Assembly (NCBI GenBank): GCA_027296625.1
Contig: JAPUIX010000186.1
Coordinates: 1 to 32,222 of the forward strand
Direction: 5' to 3'
DNA from: Gammaproteobacteria bacterium
Lineage (GTDB): Bacteria > Pseudomonadota > Gammaproteobacteria > JAKEHO01
Length of the DNA: 32,222 bases
The notes under the pieces are model-generated. The model was not told the DNA's origin. It did no database searches and saw only the letters and a list, made by a program, of their open reading frames with translations. Position 1 is the stretch's first letter; each line of letters begins with the position of its first letter. Position numbers and translations under genes: made by a program. Positions 17,374 to 26,454 of the stretch are shown piece after piece.

Positions 17374-18384
17374 ATGCGAGCCCCTATGCAGTCTGACGGA
17401 TGGCAAGCGGAACTGCGACAGGCGGTGTCCAACATAGAGGAACTGTTGACGATGCTCGACCTGTCTCCACAGCAGCTCCATCTGTCGGAGAAGGGCCAAC
17501 AGGACTTTCCTTTGAGAGTACCACGTGGCTACGTCTCCCGAATGCGTAAAGGTGATCCCGAGGATCCCTTACTGCGTCAGGTCCTGCCGATCGTGAATGA
17601 GGATGATCGTGTGCCGGGATTTAGCCATGATCCCGTTGGCGATTTATCCGCTCAGACTGTTCCCGGCGTTTTGCACAAATACCATGGACGCGCACTCCTT
17701 GTGACCACCGGTGCATGCGCTGTGCACTGTCGCTACTGCTTTCGCCGCCATTTTCCCTACGCCGCATCGAACGCGGCCACCGGGCACTGGCAGTTAGCGC
17801 TGGCATACATTCAAAAGGATCAATCAATTAAGGAGGTCATCTTGAGCGGGGGTGATCCCCTATCCTTGTCTGACGCGCGCCTTGAATACCTCGCGGCGAA
17901 GATCGCTCAGATCCCGCATGTCATACGCATGCGAATTCACACACGACTACCTATCGTGGTGCCTGAACGAGTCGATAAGACCTTGCTTGACTGGCTGTGC
18001 GGGACCCGCCTGCAACCCATCGTGGTCCTACATGCAAACCATGCCAATGAAATAGATGAATCGGTGTCGCGGGCGACCGCACGCTTTCGAGAACGCGGTG
18101 TCACATTGCTGAATCAGTCTGTGTTGTTGCGAGGCGTTAATGACAGCGTTCAAGCGCTGGTGGATCTCAGCGAGTCCCTTTTTTTTAATGGAGTGCTGCC
18201 CTATTACCTCCACCTGCTCGACCCGGTGCAAGGCGCGGCGCATTTCGACGTGGATCGCCAAAGAGCGCTTTATTTAGTTGACGGCGTGCGCGCTCGCCTT
18301 CCCGGCTACCTCGTGCCACGGCTGGTGCGCGAGCAGCCAGGGGCACCCCACAAAATACCCGCTGAACTTCTGGCAAATGATTAG
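17374..18384 (+). CDS. epmB: EF-P lysine 2,3-aminomutase EpmB (radical SAM)
   Basis: EpmB converts L-alpha-lysine to (R)-beta-lysine, the donor used by EpmA. It is a radical SAM, PLP-dependent enzyme of 336 residues. The CxxxCxxC cluster motif is C115-A-V-H-C119-R-Y-C122, with FRRHFPY directly after it. ILSGGDPLSLSD is the conserved SAM-binding region and LLDPVQGAAHF lies near the C-terminal PLP region. The length matches EpmB (342 in E. coli) and is shorter than catabolic lysine aminomutases (KamA). Starts at 17374 and 17386 (MQSDG) are both possible. Its stop overlaps the stop of convergent htpX by 4 bases. Confidence 0.95.
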   Translation: MRAPMQSDGWQAELRQAVSNIEELLTMLDLSPQQLHLSEKGQQDFPLRVPRGYVSRMRKGDPEDPLLRQVLPIVNEDDRVPGFSHDPVGDLSAQTVPGVLHKYHGRALLVTTGACAVHCRYCFRRHFPYAASNAATGHWQLALAYIQKDQSIKEVILSGGDPLSLSDARLEYLAAKIAQIPHVIRMRIHTRLPIVVPERVDKTLLDWLCGTRLQPIVVLHANHANEIDESVSRATARFRERGVTLLNQSVLLRGVNDSVQALVDLSESLFFNGVLPYYLHLLDPVQGAAHFDVDRQRALYLVDGVRARLPGYLVPRLVREQPGAPHKIPAELLAND

Positions 18385-19271
18385 TACGGCGCGCTCCGCA
18401 AGGCCTCGATCCGCGCATCCAGCGGCGGATGTGTTGAAAAGAGCCGAGCCAGCCCCTGACGAAACTGACCGGAAATGCCAAAGGCTGCCATTTGATTCGG
18501 AAGTGGCGGCTGGCCCATCGCGGAGCGCAAGCGCTCCAAAGCTTTGATCATCTTGTCACGGCGCGCCAGCCGGGCCCCGCCGGCATCTGCTCTGAATTCT
18601 CTACGGCGGCTAAACCACAATACAATCGTGCTCGCCAATATCCCCAAAACGATTTGCGCCACAATCGTAGTTATCCAATAACCGGGGCCATGGCCCCGCT
18701 GAGTCTTAAAGACGACCCGGTCCACAACATGACCAATCACATAGGAGAAGAACACGACGAACGTGTTCACGACCCCTTGGATCAGCGCGAGTGTCACCAT
18801 GTCGCCGTTGGCAAGGTGTGAGACCTCGTGACCGAGCACAGCTTCCGCTTCGTCGCGATTCATACTGGCTAAAAGCCCTGTGCTAACCGCTACCATCGCT
18901 TTATTGCGGTTCATCCCGGTTGCAAAGGCATTGAGGTGAGATGCCTCGTAGATTGCAACGTCGGGCATGCCGATCCCCGACTCACGTGCCTGCCTCGCAA
19001 CGGTGTCCACGAGCCACGCCTCTGTCGCATTAGCAGGCCGCTGAATCACCTGCGCGCCGGTCGCGCGCCTGGCCATCCACTTGGACAGGGCCAGCGACAT
19101 GAACGAGCCCGTCATGCCAATGACCACCGCCATGACTAACAGCGCTTTTAGGTTCAGGTCAATGCCTTGCTCATCGAGGACGCCTTGTATCCCGAAGATC
19201 GTCATGACGATGCTCAGCACGGCGATAATCGCCAAGTTAGTGGCAAGAAAGAGGCCAATACGTAACATCAT
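18381..19271 (-). CDS. htpX: Membrane zinc metalloprotease HtpX
   Basis: HtpX is an inner-membrane protease that, with FtsH, degrades misfolded membrane proteins. The 296-residue product has N-terminal helices (about 5-29 and 43-63), the zinc site H148-E-V-S-H152 and two further helices (about 160-182 and 195-215). A third zinc ligand lies in RRREFRAD (around residue 222). The start lies after AGGAGTGTA, a strong ribosome binding site; ATGATG allows either of two adjacent codons. Length and topology are typical. No sigma-32-like promoter was convincing. The gene converges on epmB with overlapping stops, so read-through transcripts would be antisense to each other. Confidence 0.95.
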   Translation of the reverse strand: MMLRIGLFLATNLAIIAVLSIVMTIFGIQGVLDEQGIDLNLKALLVMAVVIGMTGSFMSLALSKWMARRATGAQVIQRPANATEAWLVDTVARQARESGIGMPDVAIYEASHLNAFATGMNRNKAMVAVSTGLLASMNRDEAEAVLGHEVSHLANGDMVTLALIQGVVNTFVVFFSYVIGHVVDRVVFKTQRGHGPGYWITTIVAQIVLGILASTIVLWFSRRREFRADAGGARLARRDKMIKALERLRSAMGQPPLPNQMAAFGISGQFRQGLARLFSTHPPLDARIEALRSAPY

Positions 19272-19355
19272 TACACTCCTAAGGGGAAACTCGCGTTATA
19301 GGATAATATTGAAACAAGCCTGTTTTCGAACACCGCCTGTCCACATGGATTCAAG

Positions 19356-21599
19356 TCAAGCGGGCTCCATCAATGTCACACGTCGGAAGCCCCGGGGCAG
19401 GACGCGCCCCCGCTGTGCGCGCTCACCCATGTAATGCTCAAGATCCGCGCTTTTCAACGTCAAGTGGCGCTGGCCCGAATGCAGGATTAACGCTCCGTCA
19501 TCCGGCACAACAGTCACAGCGGACACGATCTCGTCGCGAGCTGCCAACTTAGCAGATGGAATCTGGATAATCTTTAGCCCTTTGCCCTTGGAAAGCCTTG
19601 GCAACTCGTTAAGCGGAAAGACCAAAAGCCTGCCCTGCGTCGTCACCGCGGCGATGCGGTCAGATTCAAAGTCTGAAACGGCAGCCGGTGTCAGCACTTT
19701 AGCTCTGTCCGGTACACGCAAGACGGCCTTGCCCGCCTTATTCTTAGCGTAAAGCGCCTCAAGGCTGGCGACAAGCCCGTAACCCACATCGGTTGCGAGC
19801 AGATACAGGGCATCCGGCTGCCCAAGCATCACCCCCTCGAATCTCGCCCCTTCCGGTGGTGTCAACCGCCCCGAAAGAGGCTCGCCCATTCCGCGTGCAG
19901 AAGGAAGCGAGTGGCCTGGAATTGAATAGCTACGGCCGGTCGAATCCACAAAAACGGCTAACTCGTTGCTTCGGCCACGGGCGGCAGACTTATATCGATC
20001 GCCCGCCAGGTAGTTTAAAGCAGGGGCGTCAATCTCGTGGCCCTTGGCTGATCTAATCCACCCCTTGTCCGACAAGATCACCGTTATCGCCTCTGACGGG
20101 ATTAAGGCAGTTTCATCCAGCATCTGTGCCTGTTCTCGCTCAACAAGGGGTGAGCGACGCTCATCACCAAAGCGTTCCACATCACTTTGGATCTCTTGAA
20201 GGATCACTTTTTTTAGGCGTTGCTTTGACTTGAGTGCTTTGTCGAGCTCCCCTTTCTCCTTCGACAACTCCTTTTGCTCATCACGTATCTTCATTTCTTC
20301 GAGCTTGGCAAGCTGGCGAAGCTTAAGTTCCAGGATCGCTTCGGCTTGCTCATCATCGAGCTTGAAGCGTGCCATTAAAACCCGCTTGGGTTTATCTTTC
20401 TTGCGAATAATGGCAATCACTGTGTCGACATTGCCGTAAACAGTCCTGAACCCATCAAGGATGTGCAGGCGGCTAACTACCTCTTCCAGGCGGTGCTTCA
20501 AGCGCCGGCGGACGGTTTCAGTCCTGAATGCCAGCCACTCGGAGAGGATCGCTTTCAGCCCCTTGACCTGGGGCCGCCCGTTCATGCCAATCACATTAAC
20601 GTTCACGCGGTAGCTGCGCTCTAGATCTGTACTTGCAAAGAGATGCCCCATCAGCTGATCCACGTTGACTCTGTTTGAACGCGGAACAAGTACTAATCGT
20701 GTCGGATTCTCGTGATCGGATTCATCGCGCAGGTCTTCCAGCATAGGCAGTTTCTTTGCATTCATCTGGCCTGCGATCTGTTCTAAGATTTTGGTTCCCG
20801 AACTCTGGTAGGGCAGCGCATTAACAATAATATTACCTTCCTCGCGTTCAAAACGAGCCCGAATGCGAATTGATCCCATACCTGTCTCATACATTTCTAA
20901 AATATCGGTACGCGGTGTAACGATTTCAGCATCAGTTGGAAAATCAGGACCTTTTATATGTTCACAAAGTTGTTTGACAGTGGCCTTGGGATCCTCGAGC
21001 AAGCGAATACACGCGCTTGCCACTTCTTTCAGGTTATGGGGTGGAATATCCGTGGCCATACCGACTGCGATCCCGGTGGTCCCGTTAAGAAGGATATGGG
21101 GTAAGCGTGCCGGAAGGATTTTGGGTTCACGAAGGGTGCTGTCAAAATTAGGCACCCAGTCGACGGTGCCAAAACTAATCTCCTCAAGTAACAGTCCCGC
21201 GAATTCGGTCAGCTTGGCTTCGGTATAGCGCATCGCAGCAAACGATTTGGGATCGTCCATGGAGCCCCAATTACCCTGCCCATCAATGAGCGGATAGCGA
21301 TACGAAAAAGACTGGGCCATGAGTACCATCGCCTCGTAGCAGGCAGCATCTCCATGCGGATGATACTTGCCGATTACATCGCCGATGGTGCGAGCTGATT
21401 TCTTGTATTTTGCGCTCGCCTTCAGCGCCAGTTCCGACATGGCATAGATGATTCGCCGCTGTACGGGCTTGAGTCCATCCCCAATGTGCGGAAGCGCACG
21501 ATCGAGGATAACGTACATGGAGTAATCGAGGTACGCCTGCTCAGCAAACTGTTGTACAGCCTGGTGCTCGATGTTTTCGGGAATCAACTCGTGGCTCAT
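19356..21599 (-). CDS. parC: DNA topoisomerase IV subunit A
   Basis: ParC is the cleavage-rejoining subunit of topoisomerase IV, which decatenates daughter chromosomes. The 747-residue length is normal. The breakage domain contains [13 protein letters not shown] (42-54), [15 protein letters not shown] (78-92) and catalytic Tyr Y125 in AAMRYTE. A five-bladed C-terminal domain follows from about 490, shorter than in GyrA and without a clear GyrA box, which supports ParC. At the quinolone-contact position, the residue equivalent to E. coli Ser80 is Ala (A85), while the acidic partner is kept (E89). The gene follows parE with a 78-base gap, probably in one operon. Confidence 0.96.
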   Translation of the reverse strand: MSHELIPENIEHQAVQQFAEQAYLDYSMYVILDRALPHIGDGLKPVQRRIIYAMSELALKASAKYKKSARTIGDVIGKYHPHGDAACYEAMVLMAQSFSYRYPLIDGQGNWGSMDDPKSFAAMRYTEAKLTEFAGLLLEEISFGTVDWVPNFDSTLREPKILPARLPHILLNGTTGIAVGMATDIPPHNLKEVASACIRLLEDPKATVKQLCEHIKGPDFPTDAEIVTPRTDILEMYETGMGSIRIRARFEREEGNIIVNALPYQSSGTKILEQIAGQMNAKKLPMLEDLRDESDHENPTRLVLVPRSNRVNVDQLMGHLFASTDLERSYRVNVNVIGMNGRPQVKGLKAILSEWLAFRTETVRRRLKHRLEEVVSRLHILDGFRTVYGNVDTVIAIIRKKDKPKRVLMARFKLDDEQAEAILELKLRQLAKLEEMKIRDEQKELSKEKGELDKALKSKQRLKKVILQEIQSDVERFGDERRSPLVEREQAQMLDETALIPSEAITVILSDKGWIRSAKGHEIDAPALNYLAGDRYKSAARGRSNELAVFVDSTGRSYSIPGHSLPSARGMGEPLSGRLTPPEGARFEGVMLGQPDALYLLATDVGYGLVASLEALYAKNKAGKAVLRVPDRAKVLTPAAVSDFESDRIAAVTTQGRLLVFPLNELPRLSKGKGLKIIQIPSAKLAARDEIVSAVTVVPDDGALILHSGQRHLTLKSADLEHYMGERAQRGRVLPRGFRRVTLMEPA

Positions 21600-21677
21600 A
21601 TTAATTTATACTTTATGAAATTAAGCGGTTTAAATGTACGATAAATTGCATGTCATAGTCTGGCTAAATAAGAATGA

Positions 21678-23567
21678 TTATAAATTGGCGAGATCGCCCT
21701 TCGTTTCGATCCATTTTTTGCGATCAGAGCTGCGTTTTTTACCGAGCAGCATGTCCATGACATTATCAACTTTTTTCGATGCGCCGATCGTAAGTTGAAC
21801 CAAACGACGTGTGTCTGGCGCCATGGTCGTTTCACGCAACTGCATGGGATTCATTTCGCCGAGTCCTTTAAACCGCTGCACATTCACCTTTCCTTTAATT
21901 TTTTCTGCGGCGATCCGATCAAGGATGCCCTGTTTTTCTTCATCATCCAGCGCGTAAAAAACATCCTTCCCCACGTCGATACGGTATAACGGGGGCATGG
22001 CAACATATATATGACCTGCCGCTACGAGCGATCGAAAGTGACGTACGAATAATGCACATAATAATGTTGCAATATGGGCCCCGTCGGAGTCTGCATCTGC
22101 GAGAATACAAATCTTCCCATAACGTAGATTTTTAAGATCACTTGAACCAGGATCGACACCAATTGCCATTGCGATGTCATGGATCTCTTGTGATGCCAGA
22201 ACCTCTGAAGAATCGATCTCCCAGGTGTTAAGTATCTTGCCGCGCAGGGGCATGATTGCCTGAAATTCACGATCACGGGCTTGTTTAGCGGATCCGCCCG
22301 CTGAATCACCTTCTAAAAGAAAGAGTTCTGTAACATTGAGATCCTGGGACGCACAGTCGGCCAGCTTCCCCGGTAGTGAAGGGCCTGTACCGAGCTTTTT
22401 GCGGGTCACCTTTTTAATGGCCCGCAACCGTTTCTGGGCACGACTAATCACGAGTTCAGCAATGCGCTCACCAATCTCCACATGAGTATGCAACCACAAA
22501 CTCAATGCATCTCTGACGACGCCTGACACAAACGCTGCGCACGCGCGAGATGTGAGACGTTCCTTGGTTTGTCCGGTAAACTGAGGATCTTGAAGTTTCA
22601 CTGATAGGATGTAACAGCACCGCTCCCATACATCATCGGCGCCAAGTTTGACGCCCCGCGGTAAAAGACTGCGGAATTCACAAAACTCTCGTATAGCTTC
22701 CAACAAACCGGTACGGAGCCCATTCGTATGGGTGCCGCCTTGTGATGTCGGAACGAGATTAACGTAGCTTTCCGTGATCGTCTCCCCTTCCTCTGGCAAC
22801 CAGTGCACCACCCAGTCGACAGCTTCCGTTTCGCCTTCCATGCTGCCGGTAAAAGCTTCCTTGGGAATCATTTCCAAATCGGAAAGTGCATCGGTCAGAT
22901 AAGTCTTGAGTCCATCCTCATAGTACCAATCCGCTTTCTCGCCCGATGCTTCATTCTTAAAAATCACTCTTAATCTCGAACACAGAATCGCCTTAGCGCG
23001 AAGGATATGCTTGAGGCGGGGAATAGAGAATTTGACTGAGTCGAAATACCGCGGATCAGGCAAGAAACGAATTTTCGTGCCAGTATTCTGCTTTCCCACG
23101 CTCCCAACAACCTTTAAGTTGAATTTTCTCTCGCCGTTCTTGAAGGTCATGTAATATTCCTTGCCACCGCGTTTCACCCAGACTTCCAGGTTTTTTGAGA
23201 GCGCATTGACCACCGATACACCGACGCCGTGAAGCCCACCGGAAAATCGATAATTCTTTTGCGAAAATTTTGCGCCAGCATGAAGTCGTGCGAGGATCAC
23301 CTCAACGCCTGTGATTTTCTCTCCGGGGTGCACATCAACAGGCATGCCACGTCCATTATCGGCTACCGTCATAGAACCATCCGAATGCACAATTACCTCA
23401 ACTTTGCTTGCATACCCTGCAATCGCTTCGTCAACACTGTTGTCAATCACTTCCTGCGCCAAATAGTTTGGACGAGTTGTATCCGTGTACATGCCCGGGC
23501 GCTTGCGCACCGGCTCCAAACCGGTCAGCACCTCAATATCCGCCGCTTTGTAGTTTGAACGTGCCAG
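21678..23567 (-). CDS. parE: DNA topoisomerase IV subunit B, non-canonical start
   Basis: ParE is the ATPase subunit of topoisomerase IV. It has the GHKL ATP-binding domain (DNSVDEA, DNGRGMP, GGLHGVGVSVVNALSK), the transducer, and the TOPRIM domain (EGDSAGGSAKQARDREFQAIMPLRG, DADSDGAHI). The end matches the family. The N-terminus needs care. The first conventional codon in frame is GTG at 23531, but the family continues upstream with YKAADIE before VLTGLEPVRKRPGMY, and that sequence is encoded here. Reading back to an in-frame TAG at 23598-23600, there is no ATG, GTG or TTG. CTG at 23567 follows AAGAGGG at good spacing and gives 629 residues, as in E. coli (630). ATT at 23588 after AGGA is the alternative. 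Confidence 0.93.
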   Translation of the reverse strand: MARSNYKAADIEVLTGLEPVRKRPGMYTDTTRPNYLAQEVIDNSVDEAIAGYASKVEVIVHSDGSMTVADNGRGMPVDVHPGEKITGVEVILARLHAGAKFSQKNYRFSGGLHGVGVSVVNALSKNLEVWVKRGGKEYYMTFKNGERKFNLKVVGSVGKQNTGTKIRFLPDPRYFDSVKFSIPRLKHILRAKAILCSRLRVIFKNEASGEKADWYYEDGLKTYLTDALSDLEMIPKEAFTGSMEGETEAVDWVVHWLPEEGETITESYVNLVPTSQGGTHTNGLRTGLLEAIREFCEFRSLLPRGVKLGADDVWERCCYILSVKLQDPQFTGQTKERLTSRACAAFVSGVVRDALSLWLHTHVEIGERIAELVISRAQKRLRAIKKVTRKKLGTGPSLPGKLADCASQDLNVTELFLLEGDSAGGSAKQARDREFQAIMPLRGKILNTWEIDSSEVLASQEIHDIAMAIGVDPGSSDLKNLRYGKICILADADSDGAHIATLLCALFVRHFRSLVAAGHIYVAMPPLYRIDVGKDVFYALDDEEKQGILDRIAAEKIKGKVNVQRFKGLGEMNPMQLRETTMAPDTRRLVQLTIGASKKVDNVMDMLLGKKRSSDRKKWIETKGDLANL

Positions 23568-23817
23568 GTCGCGGTCCCTCTTACAAATAGTATCCTATGA
23601 AAAGTTGATGATCTTTACGATAACGGACGGGTAAATGATTCATCGACCCACAATCGCTTTCTGCAATGTGGCCACATGTGCGATCGAGTGAAAAAAGAGT
23701 CAATGACGGGGATAAGCTAAGATCTACACAAGACCAACAGGTTTCTATCTCAGCCAGCCAGAAAAAGCAAGCCCAGAAGCGAGCCTCGCCTAGATGCAAT
23801 TAATTGAACTGGGGAAA
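23568..23817. other. Intergenic region upstream of parE
   Basis: About 250 bases with no credible gene. It contains a perfect 12-base palindrome ATGTGGCCACAT at 23666-23677 that overlaps a second, CACATGTG (23673-23680). The parE promoter should lie here; TTGACT on the minus strand (around 23700) is a possible -35, but no matching -10 is clear. Confidence 0.4.
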
Positions 23818-24414
23818 CTAATCTAGATCTCTTATCAGCGATGCACGCACGTCTTCTGCAATGGAATCTACTTTGTGCAGATAGTTCTCATGTTCGATCC
23901 CGATACCAACGTGGCTACCTGATTTGAGGTCGCGTATCATATCGGGTGTTAATTCAAAACGAACAAAGTGTACGGACGAGGTCTTGGATTCATCCTCCCG
24001 TTCCAGATCTTCATCGGCGGTTGCCCATACAGGATCATGGTTACCAACCTTTACCCATACCCGATCTTCCACGCCAATAAGCTGGGCGAGCGCACTCGTG
24101 CGCTCGCCGACATCTTCGTATTCAAGCATCATCGTAGCCTTCCAGTTGCTGCCATCCGGAATTAATGGATTATAGGTGTCAAGTTCAGCTTGGATCTCGT
24201 CTTTTGCAAAGATTCGTTCAACTCGCAACATTTCCTGAACTTGGTACTGAATGGTTAGCCGATCCTCGAAATACAACGTGGCGTTCGGTCCAACATGGAC
24301 CTTGCGATCCTTCTTATGAGCCATTACTTCCGCGCGAAATTGTGCCCGATCCGCCGCGTATTCCTCCAAAGAATACAGATCTTGTCGGATTATCGTCTTC
24401 AATATTGACGACAT
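23818..24414 (-). CDS. DUF3501 family protein
   Basis: Soluble protein of unknown function, 198 residues from the ATG at 24414 (MSSILKTIIRQDLYSLEEYAA); the open frame upstream to 24447 is not conserved. The body is typical DUF3501: AHKKDRKVHVGPNATLYFEDRLTIQYQ is followed by EMLRVERIF, NPLIPDGSNWKATMMLEY, ADEDLERE, and KTSSVHFVRFEL. It has no signal, membrane helix or cysteine cluster. The family is regularly encoded next to a rubrerythrin and a CCG-domain iron-sulfur protein, and it is the last gene of that trio here. A role with those proteins in peroxide, oxygen or metal stress is an inference from context; no biochemical activity is known to me. Confidence 0.9.
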   Translation of the reverse strand: MSSILKTIIRQDLYSLEEYAADRAQFRAEVMAHKKDRKVHVGPNATLYFEDRLTIQYQVQEMLRVERIFAKDEIQAELDTYNPLIPDGSNWKATMMLEYEDVGERTSALAQLIGVEDRVWVKVGNHDPVWATADEDLEREDESKTSSVHFVRFELTPDMIRDLKSGSHVGIGIEHENYLHKVDSIAEDVRASLIRDLD

Positions 24415-24477
24415 TTTCCAACTATAGCTGCATTCTAGACGCAGCAAAATGAATCTTCAGGTGCTGGTACAAAAGCA

Positions 24478-25824
24478 CTAAATGCCGTAGGCATTCCGAA
24501 ATAACGCCAACGGGTGTTCGGGTTTCATTCCACCACTCAATCCATTTTCTATCTGATGTCCCGCCATCGGGCAGTCACTGGCATAGTGATCGGACCTGCT
24601 TTCCTGCAGTCGTGAAATTACCGGCTTACAAATTTTCATTGACGGTTTATGGAATTCTTTCTTTACCGCGTAAGTACCATTGTGCCCAGAGCAACGTTGA
24701 ATCGTCTCCACCGTCGTTCCCGGGATTAGCTGTAATGCTTCGCGGGTCTTTAATCCAATGTTCTGTACACGCAAGTGACAGGCCGCGTGGTAAAAGATCT
24801 TGCCCAGCGGGTTCGAAAAATCAGTCCGCAGTTTATTGGCCTTATGACGTAACATTAGATATTCAAAAGGATCAAACATGGCATCGCGGATTTTTCTTAC
24901 GTTAGGGTCGTCTGGAAACAATAAGGGCAATTCTTGCTTGAACATCAACACACACGAGGGTACGGGCGCCACGATATCCCAGCCTTCATCCACTAGCCGG
25001 GTCAATACGGCAATATTCGTCTTCTTTGCGCGGGCAACGGCATCCAGATCACCCAATTCGAGCATTGGCATCCCGCAGCACCGCTCCTTGCTAGCTAATG
25101 TGACTGGAATACCATTGTGCGCAAATATTGTTATCAGATCTTCGCCGAGCTGCGGTTCATTTCGGTTGCCATAGCAAGTCACAAATAGCGCAACCTTTCC
25201 CTGGGTGGTTTCTGTCGGCTCAGGAATGATATGTGCCGGCTTACTCCGCTTTCGCCGCCTACGAAACGTATCGCTATGATATGTTGGTAGCAAGGCCTCC
25301 CGATGAACGCCCAGAGTCTTCTCCATCACTTTACGGGCAGACGGGTTCTTGTTTGCTGCATTGACAATCTCTGCAACAACCGGGATCCCGGCTAGCCTTC
25401 CGACAACATCCGTAGAACTCAGGATCTTGTCACGGGCACGCGTTTTCCCTTTCTTATATTTCACTGCCTTGGCCCGCAGCATGAGGTGAGGAAAGTCCAC
25501 ATTCCAAGGATGAGGTGGTACATAGGGGCACTTAGTCATAAAACACAAATCACAAAGATAGCAGTGGTCAACGACCTGCCAATAGTCTTTCTTTGCCACG
25601 CCGTCTATTTCCATAGTCTCCGATTCATCAATAAGGTCGAAAAGGGTTGGAAACGCGTTGCAGAGACTTACGCAACGCCGGCAGCCGTGACAGATATCAA
25701 ACACCCTGTCAAATTCCTTGACCAGGGTTTCTTCATTATAGAAATCGGGATCTTGCCAATTGATTGGATGGCGCATCGGCGCCTTAAGACTGCCTTCGCT
25801 CTGTTCGTCTCGCAGTTTAGACAT
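24478..25824 (-). CDS. CCG-domain iron-sulfur oxidoreductase (GlpC/HdrD-like)
   Basis: Probable electron-transfer protein of 448 residues. An N-terminal ferredoxin-like domain carries two 4Fe-4S sets: C45, C48, C51, C55 and C88, C91, C94, C99 (the last before Pro). Two cysteine-rich CCG domains follow. The first has C217, C249-C250-G and C291; the second has C349, a C378-S-G variant and C418. The order resembles GlpC, the electron-transfer subunit of anaerobic glycerol-3-phosphate dehydrogenase, and heterodisulfide reductase subunits. However, no glpA, glpB or other partner dehydrogenase is adjacent. No membrane segment is present. It sits between rubrerythrin and DUF3501 genes on the same strand. 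I infer a role as an electron donor or sensor for that unit, not glycerol metabolism. Confidence 0.9.
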   Translation of the reverse strand: MSKLRDEQSEGSLKAPMRHPINWQDPDFYNEETLVKEFDRVFDICHGCRRCVSLCNAFPTLFDLIDESETMEIDGVAKKDYWQVVDHCYLCDLCFMTKCPYVPPHPWNVDFPHLMLRAKAVKYKKGKTRARDKILSSTDVVGRLAGIPVVAEIVNAANKNPSARKVMEKTLGVHREALLPTYHSDTFRRRRKRSKPAHIIPEPTETTQGKVALFVTCYGNRNEPQLGEDLITIFAHNGIPVTLASKERCCGMPMLELGDLDAVARAKKTNIAVLTRLVDEGWDIVAPVPSCVLMFKQELPLLFPDDPNVRKIRDAMFDPFEYLMLRHKANKLRTDFSNPLGKIFYHAACHLRVQNIGLKTREALQLIPGTTVETIQRCSGHNGTYAVKKEFHKPSMKICKPVISRLQESRSDHYASDCPMAGHQIENGLSGGMKPEHPLALFRNAYGI

Positions 25825-25950
25825 GGTTCATTAACCGTAGATTGCACGCCCTTGCTGAAAACCAAGATCTAGGCGCATACAACGACGAAGCCGGGCATGG
25901 GATCCCGCCTCCTTACGCATCAGCATACAACACAGCTCTGCGCTCTGCCG

Positions 25951-26367
25951 CTAGTCTAATGTCTCCAGGGCTTTCTTGAATCGATTGGCGTGTGAGCGCT
26001 CAGCCTTGGCAAGGGTCTCGAACCAATCGGCAATCTCATCGAGGTTTTCTTCGCGTGCGGTCTTTGCCATGCCGGGATACATATCGGTGTACTCATAGGT
26101 TTCCCCTGCAATGGCCGACTTAAGATTGTCTTCAGTTGCACCAATCGGTAACCCAGTTACGGGATCACCGATAGCCTCTAGGTATTCCAGATGCCCATGG
26201 GCATGCCCGGTCTCCCCTTCCGCGGTGGAGCGGAAGACGGCGGAAACATCGTTGTAGCCCTCCACATCGGCCTTCTGGGCGAAATACAAGTACCGGCGGT
26301 TGGCCTGGGATTCGCCGGCGAATGCGTCTTTCAAATTCTCTTCTGTCTTGCTGCCTTGGAGTGACAT
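25951..26367 (-). CDS. Rubrerythrin family protein lacking the rubredoxin domain
   Basis: Ferritin-like diiron protein of 138 residues, likely a peroxide reductase in the cytoplasm. The diiron ligands are all recognisable: E19 (GESQANRRY), E52 and H55 ([10 protein letters not shown]), E89 and E92 ([10 protein letters not shown]), and E123 and H126 ([10 protein letters not shown]). Classical rubrerythrins carry a C-terminal rubredoxin domain that delivers electrons. Here the protein ends soon after the last helix, so it needs an external donor, and the adjacent iron-sulfur protein is an obvious candidate. The ATG is preceded by GGAGGAAATTC, the strongest ribosome binding site in the window, suggesting high expression. 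A promoter and an inverted-repeat operator lie upstream. Confidence 0.95.
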   Translation of the reverse strand: MSLQGSKTEENLKDAFAGESQANRRYLYFAQKADVEGYNDVSAVFRSTAEGETGHAHGHLEYLEAIGDPVTGLPIGATEDNLKSAIAGETYEYTDMYPGMAKTAREENLDEIADWFETLAKAERSHANRFKKALETLD

Positions 26368-26428
26368 GAATTTCCTCCTCCGGATTTTCGTCAGTTAGCC
26401 GAGCCGTATCGGCCCTTTTGGCGCGGAA

Positions 26429-26445
26429 TTTAGACTAATTCTAAA
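26429..26445. promoter_or_regulatory. Inverted-repeat operator upstream of rubrerythrin
   Basis: TTTAGA-CTAAT-TCTAAA is a perfect inverted repeat with a 5-base centre. It lies just downstream of the predicted start of rubrerythrin transcription, where a bound repressor would block the polymerase. Read as a 7-1-7 site (TTAGACT-A-ATTCTAA) it resembles PerR boxes; the GACTAATT core also recalls IscR/Rrf2-type sites. The regulator cannot be assigned from the site alone. Confidence 0.55.
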
Positions 26446-26454
26446 AGCCGATAA

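Noticed and set aside
24478-25824. Assignment as GlpC of anaerobic glycerol-3-phosphate dehydrogenase
   Set aside because: No glpA or glpB is adjacent and the neighbours are rubrerythrin and DUF3501, so the general CCG iron-sulfur call is safer.
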